64,000 nt of DNA, from contig NKXK01000030.1 in NCBI GenBank assembly GCA_004379165.1, positions 38,180 through 102,179 on the forward strand, read 5' to 3'. Of this stretch, positions 7,263 to 17,014 are shown one piece after another. The notes beneath the pieces were generated by a model. It was not told the DNA's origin and ran no database searches. It saw nothing but the letters and a program-made list of their open reading frames with translations. Position numbers and translations under genes: made by a program. This DNA comes from Rhodocyclaceae bacterium. Lineage in GTDB: Bacteria; Pseudomonadota; Gammaproteobacteria; Burkholderiales; Rhodocyclaceae. How positions within the stretch are numbered: the first letter of the stretch is position 1; every line of letters begins with the position of its first letter.

Positions 7263-9164
7263 ATGAATGTACTGTTTGAAGAAGATGGCGGCTTCAAGGC
7301 CGGCAGCGTCATGGCCGACAACGACAGCTCGTTGCAGGTCGAAATGTCCTCCGGCAAGCGCAGCAAGATCAAGGCGACAACGGTGTTGCTGCGTTTCGAA
7401 AAACCCTCGGCAGCCCAGCTCCTGGAGCAGGCGACGCCGATGGCTGACGAAATCGAGGCAGATTTCCTCTGGGAGTGTGTGAGCGATGGCGAATTTTCGT
7501 TTCTGGATTTTGCCCGTGATTACTACGGACACCCGCCCACCCCGACCGAAGCGACGGCGGTGCTGCTTGCCTTGCACGCCGCGCCCGTCTATTTCCATCG
7601 CAAAGGCAAGGGACGCTTCAAAAAGGCGCCCGCCGACATTCTCGCAGCTGCTCTGGCCAATCTTGAAAAAAGACGTCAGCAAGCGCTCGCGATTGAAAGC
7701 TGGATTGAAGAGCTGAAGGCCTTCCGCTTGCCGGCGGAGATCGCCGCCCTGACCGATGCCCTGCTTTATGACCCGGACCGCAACAAGCCGGAAACCAAGG
7801 CCTTCGAATCGGCCTGCGAAGCCACCGGTCTGACCGCGGCGCAGTTACTGTTCAAGTGCGGTGCGATCAAGTCGGCGTATCACTTGCACTATAAGCGCTT
7901 CCTGCACGAGCAGTTCCCGAAGGGCACGGCCTTCCCGGCGCTGGAAGCCCCAGGTTTGCCAGCCGATTTGCCGCCCGCCGATGTTCGCGCCTTTTCCATC
8001 GATGATGCCAATACCACCGAGATCGACGATGCACTGTCCGTTGTCCGGCTGCCCGGCATCGGCACCCGCATCGGCATCCACATCGCCGCACCCGGTCTGG
8101 CGATCGAGCATGGCTCGCCGCTCGACGGCGTTGCCCGCGCCCGCTTGTCGACGGTGTACATGCCCGGCAACAAGATCACCATGCTGCCGGATGCTGTGGT
8201 CCAGAACTACACGCTGGCCGGCGGCGTCGATTGCCCGGCGGTGTCGCTGTACCTGAACGTCAATGAGTCGCTGGAAATTCTCAGCCACGAATCGCGGCTG
8301 GAAATGGTGCATATCGCCGCCAACCTCCGCCATCACGAAGTTGAGCCCTGGTTCAACGCCGAGACAGTCAATGGCCCCCTGCCGGACCAGCCTTTCAAGG
8401 ACGAACTGCTGCACCTCTGGCACTTCGCCAACGCCTGCGAAGGCCGGCGCGGCAAACCGTCGGCGGTGCAGGGTATCAACGACTACAACTTCGCCATCGC
8501 CGGCGACCTCGCCGACCCTGATGCGTGCACGGTCGAGATCAGCGAACGCAAGCGCGGCAGCCCGCTCGACAAACTGGTCGCCGAGCTGATGATCGTTGCC
8601 AACTCGACCTGGGGCGGCCTGCTTGCCGAGAAGAACATTGCCTGCATGTACCGCGCGCAGACGCAGGGCAAGGTGCGCATGACCACCTCGCCGCTGCCGC
8701 ATGAGGGGCTGGGCGTGCCGCAGTATGCCTGGATGACCTCGCCGCTGCGCCGCTACTGCGATCTGGTCAATCAGTGGCAGTTGATCGCCTGCCTCAAGGG
8801 CGATGCGCCGGCCTTCCCGCAGAAATCCGCCGAACTGTTCGCTGCGATGCGCGATTTCGAGCTGACTTATGGCGCCTATGCCGATTTCCAGCGCCTGATG
8901 GAGCGTTACTGGTGTCTGCGCTGGCTGCAGCAAAACGCTGTCAGCGAAATCGACGCCACCGTGCGCCGCGAGCAGCTGGTCAAGCTCGACCACCTGCCGG
9001 TGATGCTCCGCGTGCCCTCGCTGCCCAACGATCTGGCGCCTGGCCAGCGCGTGCATCTGGCCATCGAGAATGTCGACCTGCTGGCCCCGGAACTCAGCTG
9101 CCGCTTCATCGGCCTCCTTGCTGAAACCGAAGCCGCCGAGGCGGTGGAGGAAGAGGCGCAGTGA
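7263..9164 (+). CDS. RNase II-family 3'-5' exoribonuclease (RNB domain)
   Basis: A 633-residue protein. The N-terminal 240 residues hold an SH3-like nucleic-acid binding start (MNVLFEEDGGFKAGSV) and helical regions. The RNB catalytic domain begins near residue 245 with FSIDDANTTEIDDALSV, whose aspartates bind the metal ions. Further conserved parts are LSTVYMPGNKITMLP and MTSPLRRYCDLVNQ. A short S1/OB-like tail ends the protein. It is closer to the short RNase II-like group common in beta- and cyanobacteria than to the longer RNase R. The start at ATG 7263 follows yqiA by 7 bp, and the stop overlaps tonB. Confidence 0.9.
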   Translation: MNVLFEEDGGFKAGSVMADNDSSLQVEMSSGKRSKIKATTVLLRFEKPSAAQLLEQATPMADEIEADFLWECVSDGEFSFLDFARDYYGHPPTPTEATAVLLALHAAPVYFHRKGKGRFKKAPADILAAALANLEKRRQQALAIESWIEELKAFRLPAEIAALTDALLYDPDRNKPETKAFESACEATGLTAAQLLFKCGAIKSAYHLHYKRFLHEQFPKGTAFPALEAPGLPADLPPADVRAFSIDDANTTEIDDALSVVRLPGIGTRIGIHIAAPGLAIEHGSPLDGVARARLSTVYMPGNKITMLPDAVVQNYTLAGGVDCPAVSLYLNVNESLEILSHESRLEMVHIAANLRHHEVEPWFNAETVNGPLPDQPFKDELLHLWHFANACEGRRGKPSAVQGINDYNFAIAGDLADPDACTVEISERKRGSPLDKLVAELMIVANSTWGGLLAEKNIACMYRAQTQGKVRMTTSPLPHEGLGVPQYAWMTSPLRRYCDLVNQWQLIACLKGDAPAFPQKSAELFAAMRDFELTYGAYADFQRLMERYWCLRWLQQNAVSEIDATVRREQLVKLDHLPVMLRVPSLPNDLAPGQRVHLAIENVDLLAPELSCRFIGLLAETEAAEAVEEEAQ

Positions 9165-10051
9165 GTGTGGTGGCGATGTCGGCTTTTTCGTTCCCGGTAA
9201 CGCGCCGTCCGGAAGACCGGCGGCTCTGGGTGGCGCTGAGCCTTTCGCTGCTGGTCCACGGTCTGCTGCTGACGCTACACTTCCAGTTTCCCGACGCCTC
9301 GCAGGCTGTCCGCGACAAGGCGCTGGACATCATCCTCGTGAACGCCAAATCGGCGCGCAAGCCAAGCGACGCGCAGGCTCTGGCGCAGGCTAATCTCGAT
9401 GGCGGTGGCAACACCGATGAGAATCGCCGTGCCAAGACACCCTTACCATCAGCCCGCGAGCAGACGAACGGCGACGATCTTCAGCAGTTGCAGCGGCGGG
9501 TGCAGGAGCTGGAGGCTGCCCAGAAAAAAATGCTGACCCAGGCGAAGAGCCTGCGCAGCGTGGGCTCCAACCAGAGCCTCAGTGAGCAGCCATCGCCGGT
9601 ACCCAGCCTGAGCGGCCTCGATCTCGCCGAGTCGGCGCGGGCGATGGCCCGCCTTGAGGGCGAAATCAGCAAGAATATTGATGAGTACAGCAAGCGCCCG
9701 CGCAAGAAAAACATCGGCGCCCGAACCTCTGAATACCGCTTTGCACAATACATCGAGGACTGGCGTCAGAAAATCGAGCGTGTCGGCACGCTGAACTACC
9801 CGGAGGCCGCACGCGGCAAGCTCTATGGTTCGCTGGTGCTATCGGTGTTGATCCATCCCGATGGCAGCGTCGCGCAAATTGTCATAGATCGTTCCTCCGG
9901 CCACAAGGTGCTTGACGACGCCGCCCGCCGCATTGTTCAGCTTGCCAGTCCCTATGCCGCCTTTCCGCCGGATATCCGGCATGATACCGATCTGCTTGAA
10001 ATCACCCGCACCTGGTATTTCATGCAGGGCGATCAGTTGTCGGCTAAATAG
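9161..10051 (+). CDS. TonB-like energy transducer
   Basis: A 296-residue inner-membrane protein with one N-terminal anchor (LWVALSLSLLVHGLLL, residues 22-37), including the Ser and His typical of TonB anchors. A periplasmic coiled-coil stretch follows (QQLQRRVQELEAAQKKM, about residues 107-125), not the usual Pro-Lys rod. The C-terminal TonB domain (about 205-290) contains LYGSLVLSVLIHPDGSVAQI and a C-terminal TRTWYF. No exbB/exbD are adjacent. It overlaps the preceding gene by 4 bp (GTGA). In Rhodocyclales this kind sits in a housekeeping context, so the receptor is unknown. Confidence 0.85.
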   Translation: MSVVAMSAFSFPVTRRPEDRRLWVALSLSLLVHGLLLTLHFQFPDASQAVRDKALDIILVNAKSARKPSDAQALAQANLDGGGNTDENRRAKTPLPSAREQTNGDDLQQLQRRVQELEAAQKKMLTQAKSLRSVGSNQSLSEQPSPVPSLSGLDLAESARAMARLEGEISKNIDEYSKRPRKKNIGARTSEYRFAQYIEDWRQKIERVGTLNYPEAARGKLYGSLVLSVLIHPDGSVAQIVIDRSSGHKVLDDAARRIVQLASPYAAFPPDIRHDTDLLEITRTWYFMQGDQLSAK

Positions 10052-10120
10052 CGAGCGGCATGTTCGCCAATTTCGCTTGAGACCGCTATCGTCTGTCCAG
10101 CCAGCCTGTCAAAGTCCGCC

Positions 10121-10960
10121 ATGTCCGATCTCTATTGCGTCTTCGGCAATCCGATTGCCCATTCCAAGTCGCCTGCCATCCATGCCGCTTTCGCCGCGCA
10201 GACCGGGGAGAATTTGCGCTACGAGGCGCGGCTGGCTGCGGTCGACAGCTTTTTTGCAGCAATTTCGGCCTTTGTTGCTGAAGGCGGGTGTGGGGCCAAT
10301 GTGACCGTACCTTTCAAGGAGCAAGCCTATCGCCGCTGCGACCGGCTGTCGGATCGCGCTGCGCGGGCCGGGGCGGTGAACACGCTGCAATTCATCGACG
10401 GTGCCGTGCATGGCGATAACACCGACGGTGCCGGCCTGGTACGTGATATCCGTACCAATCTTGGCCGGGCTTTGGCCGGTCAGCGCATTCTTCTGCTGGG
10501 CGCTGGTGGCGCTTCACGCGGGGTCATCGCGCCGCTGCTCGCCGAGAAGCCGGCCGCCTTGTTTATCGCCAACCGCAGCCCCGACAAGGCGCAGCAACTG
10601 GCTGCTGCCTTCGCTGAACTGGCGGCGGGGGTGGAGCTGAGTGGCGGCGCTTTCGCACAACTGGCCGGCCAGCAATTCGATGTCGTCATCAATGCCACTG
10701 CGGCCAGCCTGAGTGGCGACAGCCTGCCGCTGCCTGCTGGCATCTTCGCGCCAGGCAGCCTCGCCTACGACATGATGTACGGCAAGGGCGAAACGCCGTT
10801 CCTCACACTGGCGCGTACTCAGGGCGCGGCGCATTGCGCCGATGGGCTGGGTATGCTGGTCGAACAGGCGGCCGAAGCCTTTACCTTGTGGCGTGGCAAA
10901 CGCCCGGAGACGGCCGGCGTGCTTGCCAGCCTGCGAGCCGCCCTGAGCGCCCAGGGATGA
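10121..10960 (+). CDS. aroE: Shikimate dehydrogenase AroE
   Basis: A 279-residue NADP-dependent enzyme of aromatic amino acid biosynthesis (3-dehydroshikimate to shikimate). The substrate site motifs are [18 protein letters not shown] at the N terminus, NVTVPFKE with the catalytic Lys, and [10 protein letters not shown] with the catalytic Asp. The NADP fold has [11 protein letters not shown] and the basic loop ANRSPDKA. Its TGA overlaps the ATG of mtgA (ATGA), so the two are coupled. Confidence 0.97.
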   Translation: MSDLYCVFGNPIAHSKSPAIHAAFAAQTGENLRYEARLAAVDSFFAAISAFVAEGGCGANVTVPFKEQAYRRCDRLSDRAARAGAVNTLQFIDGAVHGDNTDGAGLVRDIRTNLGRALAGQRILLLGAGGASRGVIAPLLAEKPAALFIANRSPDKAQQLAAAFAELAAGVELSGGAFAQLAGQQFDVVINATAASLSGDSLPLPAGIFAPGSLAYDMMYGKGETPFLTLARTQGAAHCADGLGMLVEQAAEAFTLWRGKRPETAGVLASLRAALSAQG

Positions 10961-11655
10961 TGCAAAGCCTCGGCCTTGGCTTGCGCTGGACCCTGCTCGG
11001 CGTCATCGGGCTGTTCCTCGCCTGGCAGCTCTGGCTGCTGGGCTGGGTAATGTTTTGGGCCTGGTTCAATCCGGGCACGACGCGTTTCATGGAAATCCGC
11101 CTTGCCGAACTTCGCGTCAAGACGCCGGATGTCCAGCTTAAACACCAGTGGGTGCCTTATGAACGGATTTCGGTGCATCTCAAGCGGGCAATCATTGCCT
11201 CGGAGGATGCCAAGTTTGTCGATCACGAAGGATTTGACTGGGAGGGCATCCAGAAAGCGATCGAGAAAAACCAGAAAAAAGGGCGTTTCGTCGCCGGCGG
11301 CTCGACCATCAGCCAGCAACTGGCGAAAAACCTGTTCCTGACCCCGACCAAGTCGATGTTCCGCAAGGCCGAAGAGGCGATCATCACGCTGATGCTGGAA
11401 ACGCTGTGGAGCAAGCAGCGCATTTTCGAGGTGTACCTGAACGTCATCGAGTGGGGGAGTGGCGTCTTCGGCGCCGAGGCGGCGGCGCGTCATTACTACA
11501 ATGCCTCCGCTGCCCAGTTGGGGCCGGAGCAGGCTGCCAAACTGGCCGGCATGGTGCCCAATCCGCGTTTCTACGATCGCAATCGCAATACGCCCGGGCT
11601 GGCACGCAAGACCGCGATCATCCTCGGGCGCATGCCTTCGGCCGAACTGCCCTGA
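10957..11655 (+). CDS. mtgA: Monofunctional peptidoglycan transglycosylase MtgA
   Basis: A 232-residue glycosyltransferase family 51 enzyme that polymerises lipid II. One N-terminal membrane anchor (residues 9-35) is followed by the GT51 domain: [17 protein letters not shown] with the catalytic Glu, [15 protein letters not shown], and [13 protein letters not shown] with the second acidic residue. Length fits MtgA and no transpeptidase domain follows. It starts inside the stop codon of aroE. A small GC hairpin (TGCCTGCGGCAGGC near 11670) follows, without a clear T tail. Confidence 0.96.
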   Translation: MMQSLGLGLRWTLLGVIGLFLAWQLWLLGWVMFWAWFNPGTTRFMEIRLAELRVKTPDVQLKHQWVPYERISVHLKRAIIASEDAKFVDHEGFDWEGIQKAIEKNQKKGRFVAGGSTISQQLAKNLFLTPTKSMFRKAEEAIITLMLETLWSKQRIFEVYLNVIEWGSGVFGAEAAARHYYNASAAQLGPEQAAKLAGMVPNPRFYDRNRNTPGLARKTAIILGRMPSAELP

Positions 11656-11792
11656 GGCAATTCAGCTGCCTGCGGCAGGCTGACGGCGCTGTTTGCCGTT
11701 GCGCGTTGGAGTTTCCCTAGAAAGCTTCTCCTTTCTCCCTTTAGACCTGTCGGCAGGGTGCTAAAATGTCTCACCTTTTGCGGCGCTGCACC

Positions 11793-13235
11793 ATGAGCGA
11801 AGAAGCACAGTTGACCGATACCGAAGACTTGCAGGAGCGCCTCGCCGAGGTGCAGACCCTGCTCGCCCGGCACAAGCTGGTCGAGGACCTGGTGCACCGA
11901 CAGGAAGGGCCGCGCCACGATCTGGTGGAGGATATTGTCCATAAACAGCATCTCCATGAATTGCAGGCCAAGCTGGCGCCAATGCACCCGGCGGATATCG
12001 CTTTTATCCTCGAGGCGCTGCCGCTTGATGAGCGTCTGATTGCCTGGGATCTTGTCAAGGCCGAGCGCGAAGGTGAAATCCTCCTTGAAGTTTCGGATGC
12101 TGTTCGTGAAAGCCTCATCGAGTCGATGGAGCGCACCGAACTGGTGGCGGCGGCAGAAACGCTTGATGCCGACGAACTGGCAGATCTGGCACCCGACTTG
12201 CCGCAGGGCGTTATCGACGATGTTTTCCGCAGCCTGTCAGTCGAGGAACGAGAACAGTTGCGCGCGGCAATGTCCTATCCGGAGGAGTCTGTCGGTTCGA
12301 TCATGGACTTCGACATGGTGACCGTCCGTGAGGACGTGTCGCTTGAGGTCGTGCTCCGTTACCTTCGTCGCTTCGACGAACTGCCCGACCATACTGACCA
12401 GCTGTTCGTTGTTGATCGCGATGAGCACCTCAAGGGCGTGCTGCCGCTGAACATCCTGCTGGTCAATGAAGTCGAGGTCGAAGTCGGGGCGTTGATGCAG
12501 ACCGACTTCGTCGAACTCGAACCCGACGACATGGCGGAAGAGGCAGCCAAGGCCTTCGAACGCTACGACCTGGTGTCGGCACCGGTGGTCGATCCGTACG
12601 GCAAGCTGGTTGGCCGGGTGACGGTGAATGAGGTCGTCGATTACATCCGCGAAGAAGCCGAGCAGGAGCAACTGGCGGCGGCCGGTCTGAAAGAGGAAGA
12701 AGACATCTTCGCCTCGGTCTGGGATTCGGTGAAAAACCGCTGGTCCTGGCTGGCGATCAATCTCGTCACGGCCTTCGTTGCCTCGCGGGTGATCGGGGCT
12801 TTCGAGGATTCGATCGAGAAACTGGTGGCGCTCGCCGCGCTGATGCCCATCGTCGCCGGTATCGGCGGTAACTCCGGCAATCAGACGATCACCATGATCG
12901 TGCGGGCCATCGCCATGGGGCAGGTGCAGCCGGATGCAATGCGCCGCTTGCTACGCAAGGAGTTGGGTGTGGCAGCTATCAATGGCGTTATCTGGGGCGG
13001 GTTGCTCGGCGTTGCTGCGTGGTGGCTTTACGGCAGCGTGGCGCTCGGCGCGGTGATGACGGCGGCGATGACGCTCAACCTGATTCTGGCCGCTTCGGCA
13101 GGGGTGGGCATACCGCTGCTGCGGCAGAAATTCGGTGCCGACCCGGCCATGGGCGGGTCGGTTTTGATCACTGCGCTGACCGACTCCGGTGGCTTCTTCA
13201 TCTTCCTCGGGTTGGCGACGCTCTTCCTGATGTGA
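11793..13235 (+). CDS. mgtE: Magnesium transporter MgtE
   Basis: A 480-residue Mg2+ channel. The N-terminal MgtE N domain (about 20-150) is followed by two CBS domains (about 155-285), including SIMDFDMVTVREDVSLEVVL and ELEPDDMAEEAAKAF. Five membrane helices follow from about residue 330, with the conserved pore segment PIVAGIGGNSGNQT and GGSVLITALTDSGGFF. The CBS/N region senses cytoplasmic Mg2+ and closes the channel. The ATG at 11793 is preferred to an upstream in-frame ATG at 11766. Confidence 0.96.
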   Translation: MSEEAQLTDTEDLQERLAEVQTLLARHKLVEDLVHRQEGPRHDLVEDIVHKQHLHELQAKLAPMHPADIAFILEALPLDERLIAWDLVKAEREGEILLEVSDAVRESLIESMERTELVAAAETLDADELADLAPDLPQGVIDDVFRSLSVEEREQLRAAMSYPEESVGSIMDFDMVTVREDVSLEVVLRYLRRFDELPDHTDQLFVVDRDEHLKGVLPLNILLVNEVEVEVGALMQTDFVELEPDDMAEEAAKAFERYDLVSAPVVDPYGKLVGRVTVNEVVDYIREEAEQEQLAAAGLKEEEDIFASVWDSVKNRWSWLAINLVTAFVASRVIGAFEDSIEKLVALAALMPIVAGIGGNSGNQTITMIVRAIAMGQVQPDAMRRLLRKELGVAAINGVIWGGLLGVAAWWLYGSVALGAVMTAAMTLNLILAASAGVGIPLLRQKFGADPAMGGSVLITALTDSGGFFIFLGLATLFLM

Positions 13236-13241
13236 GCGTTG

Positions 13242-13274
13242 CCTGTTTGGGGCAGTTTTTCAGGTTGACCGCAG
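13242..13274 (-). repeat. Dispersed repeat (family R33), copy 3
   Basis: Minus-strand copy starting CTGCGGTCAACCTG followed by an A run and CTGCC. It lies in the short convergent gap between mgtE and gdx, just after the gdx stop codon. Confidence 0.75.
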
Positions 13275-13279
13275 CAGCC

Positions 13280-13618
13280 TCAGTGGTTGTCCGGAGTGAC
13301 CAGCTTCAGCCCGACAATACCGGCGACAATCAGCCCGATGCAGACGAAGCGCAATACGTCGCGCGATTCGTCGAATAGATAGATGCCGAGAATCGCCGTG
13401 CCGACGGCGCCGATGCCGGTCCAGATCGCATAGGCCGAGCCAAGCGGCAGCACTTTCAGCGCCCAGCCGAGCAGCACAACGCTGGAGATCATCAACGCCA
13501 CCGTCCATACGCTCGGCCACAGGCGGCTGAAGCCATCGGTGTATTTCATCCCGACCGCCCAGCCGACCTCGCAGAGGCCGGCGACAAACAACACGAGCCA
13601 GGCTTGCAGCGAACTCAC
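13280..13618 (-). CDS. sugE: SMR-family guanidinium exporter (SugE/Gdx)
   Basis: A 112-residue protein with four membrane helices of the small multidrug resistance family. The first helix contains [16 protein letters not shown] with the essential Glu17, and the GWAVGMKY form is that of the Gdx/SugE subgroup, which exports guanidinium in exchange for protons. [18 protein letters not shown] is the second family hallmark. It overlaps the hemL stop by 4 bp, so it is read from the hemL transcript and has no room for a guanidine riboswitch. Confidence 0.9.
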   Translation of the reverse strand: MSSLQAWLVLFVAGLCEVGWAVGMKYTDGFSRLWPSVWTVALMISSVVLLGWALKVLPLGSAYAIWTGIGAVGTAILGIYLFDESRDVLRFVCIGLIVAGIVGLKLVTPDNH

Positions 13619-14910
13619 TTCAGCGTGGCGAAATAGGCCTCGGCGGCGGCCACCGTTCCGGCAATGTCGGCTTCAGTATGGGCCGCCGAGACGAAGCCGG
13701 CTTCGAAAGCCGACGGCGCGAAGTAATGGCCGGCGTCGATCATGGCATGGAAGAAGCGGTTGAAGGCCTCTTTGTCGCAGGCCAGCACGGCGTCGTAGGT
13801 GCCGGGGCAGGCGTCGGCGAAATAGAGGCCGAACATGCCGCCGATGTTCTGGGCAGAGAAACTGACGCCGTGTTCCTCGGCGGCAGCGACCAGTCCGTCG
13901 CACAGCGCTTTCGTCTTTGCGGTCAGCGACTCGTAGAAGCCTGGGGCCTGGATCAGCTTCAGAGTGGCGAGGCCGGCGGCCGTGGCGATCGGGTTACCGG
14001 ACAGCGTGCCGGCCTGGTAAACAGGGCCGAGCGGGGCGATCTTTTCCATGATCTCGCGCTTGCCGCCAAAGGCGCCCATCGGCATCCCACCGCCAACGAC
14101 CTTGCCGAAGGTCGACAGGTCCGGCGTGATGCCGAACAGCCCCTGAGCGCTCGTCAGACCGACGCGGAAGCCGGTCATCACTTCGTCGAAAATCAGCACG
14201 GCGCCGTATTGCGCGGTCAGGTCGCGCATCGCCTTGAGAAATTCCGGCGTCGGGGCGATCAGGTTCATGTTGCCGACGACCGGCTCGACGATGACGGCGG
14301 CGATCTTGTCACCATGCGTCTTGAAGGCTTCGGCGAGGCCTTGCGGGTCGTTGTAGGTCAGCACCATGGTGGTTTCGGCGGTACCGGCCGGCACGCCGCC
14401 GGACGAGGGGTTGCCGAAGGTCAGCAGGCCGGAGCCGGCCTTGACCAGCAGGCTGTCGGCGTGGCCGTGGTAGCAGCCTTCGAACTTCACCAGGATGTCG
14501 CGGCCGGTGTAGCCGCGGGCCAGGCGGATCGCGCTCATCGTCGCTTCGGTGCCGGACGACACCAGACGCACCATGTCCATCGACGGCACCATTTCGCACA
14601 GCAGGTCGGCGATCTCGACTTCCTTCTCGGTCGGTGCGCCGAAGGACAGGCCATCGACGACGGCCGCCTGCACGGCGGCGATGACCTCCGGATGTGCATG
14701 GCCGAGGATCATCGGCCCCCAGGAGCCGACGTAGTCGGTGTACCACTTGCCGTCTGCGTCCTGCACCTTGGCGCCGGCGCCCTTCTGGAAGAACAGCGGC
14801 GTGCCGCCAACCGAGCGGAAGGCGCGCACCGGCGAATTGACGCCGCCGGGGATGTGCTTCCGGGCGCGGGCGAACAGGGCTTCGTTACGTGAGCTGGTTT
14901 GGCTGGTCAT
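13615..14910 (-). CDS. hemL: Glutamate-1-semialdehyde 2,1-aminomutase HemL
   Basis: A 431-residue PLP enzyme that makes 5-aminolevulinate for tetrapyrroles. The start [11 protein letters not shown] is a family signature. The PLP-binding site is FDEVMTGFR (Asp) and [18 protein letters not shown] with Lys270. Length matches the family (E. coli 426). It precedes sugE and follows thiE-thiD on the same strand with a 3-bp gap to thiE, so thiD-thiE-hemL-sugE is one operon. Confidence 0.97.
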   Translation of the reverse strand: MTSQTSSRNEALFARARKHIPGGVNSPVRAFRSVGGTPLFFQKGAGAKVQDADGKWYTDYVGSWGPMILGHAHPEVIAAVQAAVVDGLSFGAPTEKEVEIADLLCEMVPSMDMVRLVSSGTEATMSAIRLARGYTGRDILVKFEGCYHGHADSLLVKAGSGLLTFGNPSSGGVPAGTAETTMVLTYNDPQGLAEAFKTHGDKIAAVIVEPVVGNMNLIAPTPEFLKAMRDLTAQYGAVLIFDEVMTGFRVGLTSAQGLFGITPDLSTFGKVVGGGMPMGAFGGKREIMEKIAPLGPVYQAGTLSGNPIATAAGLATLKLIQAPGFYESLTAKTKALCDGLVAAAEEHGVSFSAQNIGGMFGLYFADACPGTYDAVLACDKEAFNRFFHAMIDAGHYFAPSAFEAGFVSAAHTEADIAGTVAAAEAYFATLK

Positions 14911-14913
14911 GGG

Positions 14914-15540
14914 TCAGGCTCTCTCGAATAATTGTTGATACTGGGCGGCGCGGGCAGCGATGTCCGGCGCCGAAAAAAGGTCGGTGATGACGGCGAGCAG
15001 GTCGGCGCCGGCAGCGATCAGCGGCGGTCCGTTGTCGAGCGTGATGCCGCCGATGGCGCAGGTATTTGCGGTCAACGCGGATTTTGCGCGAAAAAACAGA
15101 TCGACCGTGGCCCTTCGGGCATTTGGCTTGGTCGGTGAGGGATGGACGGCGCCGAAGGCGACGTAGTCGGCGCCGGCGGCGACGGCCGCTTCGGCGGTGG
15201 CGTAGTCGGCATAGCACGACGCGCCGAGGATGGCATCAGGCCCGAGTATGGCGCGCGCGGCGCGCAGGTTGCCGTCATCCTCGCCGAGATGCACGCCATC
15301 GGCCTCGACCAGCCGGCAGAGGGCGAGGTCGTCGTTGATCAGCAGGCGGGCGCCGTGGCGGCGGGTGAACTCCCGCAGGGCGCGGGCGCGGGCGACGCGC
15401 TCGGGCATCGCCGACAGCTTGTCGCGGTATTGCAGGATCCGGCAGCCACCACTGAGCGCGGCGTCGACGCGCGACAGTAGATCGGCGCGGTCGCCGGTTT
15501 CCGGTGTGATGGCGTAGAGGCCGCGGAGTTTACTTTTCAT
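14914..15540 (-). CDS. thiE: Thiamine-phosphate synthase ThiE
   Basis: A 208-residue TIM-barrel enzyme joining HMP-pyrophosphate and thiazole phosphate. The start [14 protein letters not shown] is chosen because it aligns with the family; an upstream open stretch is the shadow of thiD. The active site pieces are [38 protein letters not shown] and IGGI. It overlaps the end of thiD by 11 bp. A dispersed-repeat copy lies inside it (15066..15099, encoding part of [11 protein letters not shown] before the IGGI strand). Confidence 0.95.
   Translation of the reverse strand: MKSKLRGLYAITPETGDRADLLSRVDAALSGGCRILQYRDKLSAMPERVARARALREFTRRHGARLLINDDLALCRLVEADGVHLGEDDGNLRAARAILGPDAILGASCYADYATAEAAVAAGADYVAFGAVHPSPTKPNARRATVDLFFRAKSALTANTCAIGGITLDNGPPLIAAGADLLAVITDLFSAPDIAARAAQYQQLFERA
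15066..15099 (+). repeat. Dispersed repeat (family R33), copy 4, inside thiE
   Basis: Plus-strand TTGCGGTCAACGCGG, then ATTTTGCG and CGAAAA. It sits antisense within thiE and keeps its frame (SALTAN on the protein). Confidence 0.7.
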
Positions 15541-16402
15541 CGGCAGCGACGTCCTTTTCTTCGGAGGCGGCAGCCTCGTCCTTTTCGTCACCTCGGGCCC
15601 AGAACAGCCGGTCGGGAATGAACTGGCCCATGCCACCGCGGAAGCCGTTCTTTAGCGTCTGCCAGGTGTAGTCCTGGGCATCGCGCACGGCGTCCTCAAC
15701 ATTGGCGCCGCCGGCGATGCAGCCGGCAATCGCAGAGGCCAGTGTGCAGCCGGAACCGTGATAGCTGCCGGGCAGGCGCTCCCAGCGGTCGCGGCGGATG
15801 ACGCCTTCCGGGCCGTACAGGGTGTTGATGACTTCCGGCGTGTTTTCGTGGGTGCCGGTGATCAGCACGTATTGCGCGCCCATTTCGATCAGGCGTTCGG
15901 CACAGGTGTCGATCGACGGTTCGCTTTCGTCTTCGTCGCTTTCAGCCAGTCGCCGCGCTTCGGGCGCATTGGGCGTGATGATCGTGGTTTGCGGCAGCAG
16001 CATTTCGCGCATCGCCGAGATGATTTCCTCGCCAGAGAGGTCGTCACCACGGCCGGAAGCGAGCACCGGGTCGAAAATCAGCGGGATTTCCGGATAGTCT
16101 CCGACGATCTCGGCCACAGCCAGGACGTTCTCGACACTGGCAAGCAGGCCAATCTTGAAGGCGACAACCGGCATGTCTTCAAGAATGGTCCGCGCTTGCT
16201 GTTCGAGAATTTCGGCGCTGGTCGGGTGGACGCTCTGGACGCCAACGGTGTCCTGAACGGTGAGGGCGGTGACGGCGGTCAGCGGATGGCAGCCGAGGCT
16301 GGCCAGCGTCAGCAGGTCGGCCTGGATGCCAGCGCCGGAAGAGGGGTCGCTGGCGGCAAAGACCAGAACCTGGGGCGGAGTGGGTGCAACCGGATGAGTC
16401 AT
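15530..16402 (-). CDS. thiD: Hydroxymethylpyrimidine (phosphate) kinase ThiD
   Basis: A 290-residue ribokinase-fold kinase that phosphorylates HMP and HMP-P in thiamine synthesis. Motifs are [20 protein letters not shown] near the N terminus, the catalytic segment [17 protein letters not shown] near residue 225, and [10 protein letters not shown]. The C terminus carries an extra tail of about 20 acidic and Ala residues ([19 protein letters not shown]) beyond the usual end, overlapping the thiE start. It begins the thiD-thiE-hemL-sugE operon. Confidence 0.95.
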   Translation of the reverse strand: MTHPVAPTPPQVLVFAASDPSSGAGIQADLLTLASLGCHPLTAVTALTVQDTVGVQSVHPTSAEILEQQARTILEDMPVVAFKIGLLASVENVLAVAEIVGDYPEIPLIFDPVLASGRGDDLSGEEIISAMREMLLPQTTIITPNAPEARRLAESDEDESEPSIDTCAERLIEMGAQYVLITGTHENTPEVINTLYGPEGVIRRDRWERLPGSYHGSGCTLASAIAGCIAGGANVEDAVRDAQDYTWQTLKNGFRGGMGQFIPDRLFWARGDEKDEAAASEEKDVAADEK

Positions 16403-16510
16403 GGATGAGCGCCGTCGTCAGGCGCAGGTCGAGGCGTGATGAAGAGGCCGATTTTATCCGATTCGGCGCACAGGCATCCCGCAGGCGAAGCGCGAAGCAG
16501 TGTTTTCGCA

Positions 16511-16540
16511 TTGTGTTCCATCCTAGAACTTCCGTAGTAT
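16511..16540 (+). promoter_or_regulatory. Putative promoter of the pil-chp operon
   Basis: TTGTGT at 16511..16516 and TAGTAT at 16535..16540 with an 18-bp spacer. If used, transcription would begin near 16547, after the ATG codons at 16539/16542. That supports translation of pilG from the TTG at 16590. Confidence 0.4.
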
Positions 16541-16589
16541 GATGTCACGATCACTAGAGCGTCCTGAAAGGGACCGAGGGGACAGGGAA

Positions 16590-17000
16590 TTGGCTGATTT
16601 ATCCAGGCTGCGTGGCGTCAGGGTGATGGTCATTGACGACAGCAACACGATACGGCGCAGCGCCGAGATTTTTCTCGTTCAGGCGGGCTGCCAGGTGGTG
16701 CTTGCCGAAGACGGTTTCGATGCTCTCGCCAAGATCGCCGATCACCAGCCGAGCGTGATTTTCTGCGACATCATGATGCCCCGCCTTGACGGATATCAGA
16801 CCTGTTCGCTGATCAAGAAAAATCCCAAGTTCAAGGGGACGCCGGTCATCATGCTGTCGTCGAAGGACGGCTTGTTCGACCGCGCCCGGGGCCGCATGGT
16901 CGGTTCCGACCAATACCTCACCAAACCTTTTACGAAGGACAGCTTGCTGCAGACTGTCGCCTGTTTTGCGCTGCCCGCCGAGAACGAATCCAATCCGTAG
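16590..17000 (+). CDS. pilG: Response regulator PilG (twitching chemotaxis)
   Basis: A single receiver domain, 136 residues from TTG 16590. Phosphorylation site Asp60 lies in FCDIMMPRLDGYQT, acidic pocket in VMVIDDSNTIRR, and Lys in DQYLTKPFTKD. It closely resembles Pseudomonas PilG, which links the Pil-Chp kinase to extension of type IV pili and cAMP. The TTG start is chosen for its GAGGGGACAGGGAA ribosome site and normal family length. An in-frame ATG at 16539 would add 17 charged residues but overlaps the predicted -10 box. Confidence 0.92.
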   Translation: MADLSRLRGVRVMVIDDSNTIRRSAEIFLVQAGCQVVLAEDGFDALAKIADHQPSVIFCDIMMPRLDGYQTCSLIKKNPKFKGTPVIMLSSKDGLFDRARGRMVGSDQYLTKPFTKDSLLQTVACFALPAENESNP

Positions 17001-17014
17001 TCCAGAGAGCGATC

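Noticed and set aside
7845..9056. 403-codon open frame on the minus strand inside the RNase II-like gene
   Set aside because: The plus strand encodes clear RNB motifs over the same bases; the reverse frame is compositional.
10233..10265. Further repeat-like matches in aroE (10233), yqiA (6966) and aorC (43288)
   Set aside because: They share GCGGT(C/G)(G/A)AC but lack the full 3' half; the encoded residues fit the protein families, so chance similarity is likely.
13615..13660. Guanidine riboswitch for the Gdx/SugE gene
   Set aside because: The gene starts inside hemL with a 4-bp overlap, leaving no leader; the sequence is hemL coding.
13678..14892. 404-codon open frame on the plus strand opposite hemL
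   Set aside because: It mirrors hemL codon periodicity, has low-complexity Gly/Arg/His content and no family similarity; hemL on the other strand is certain.
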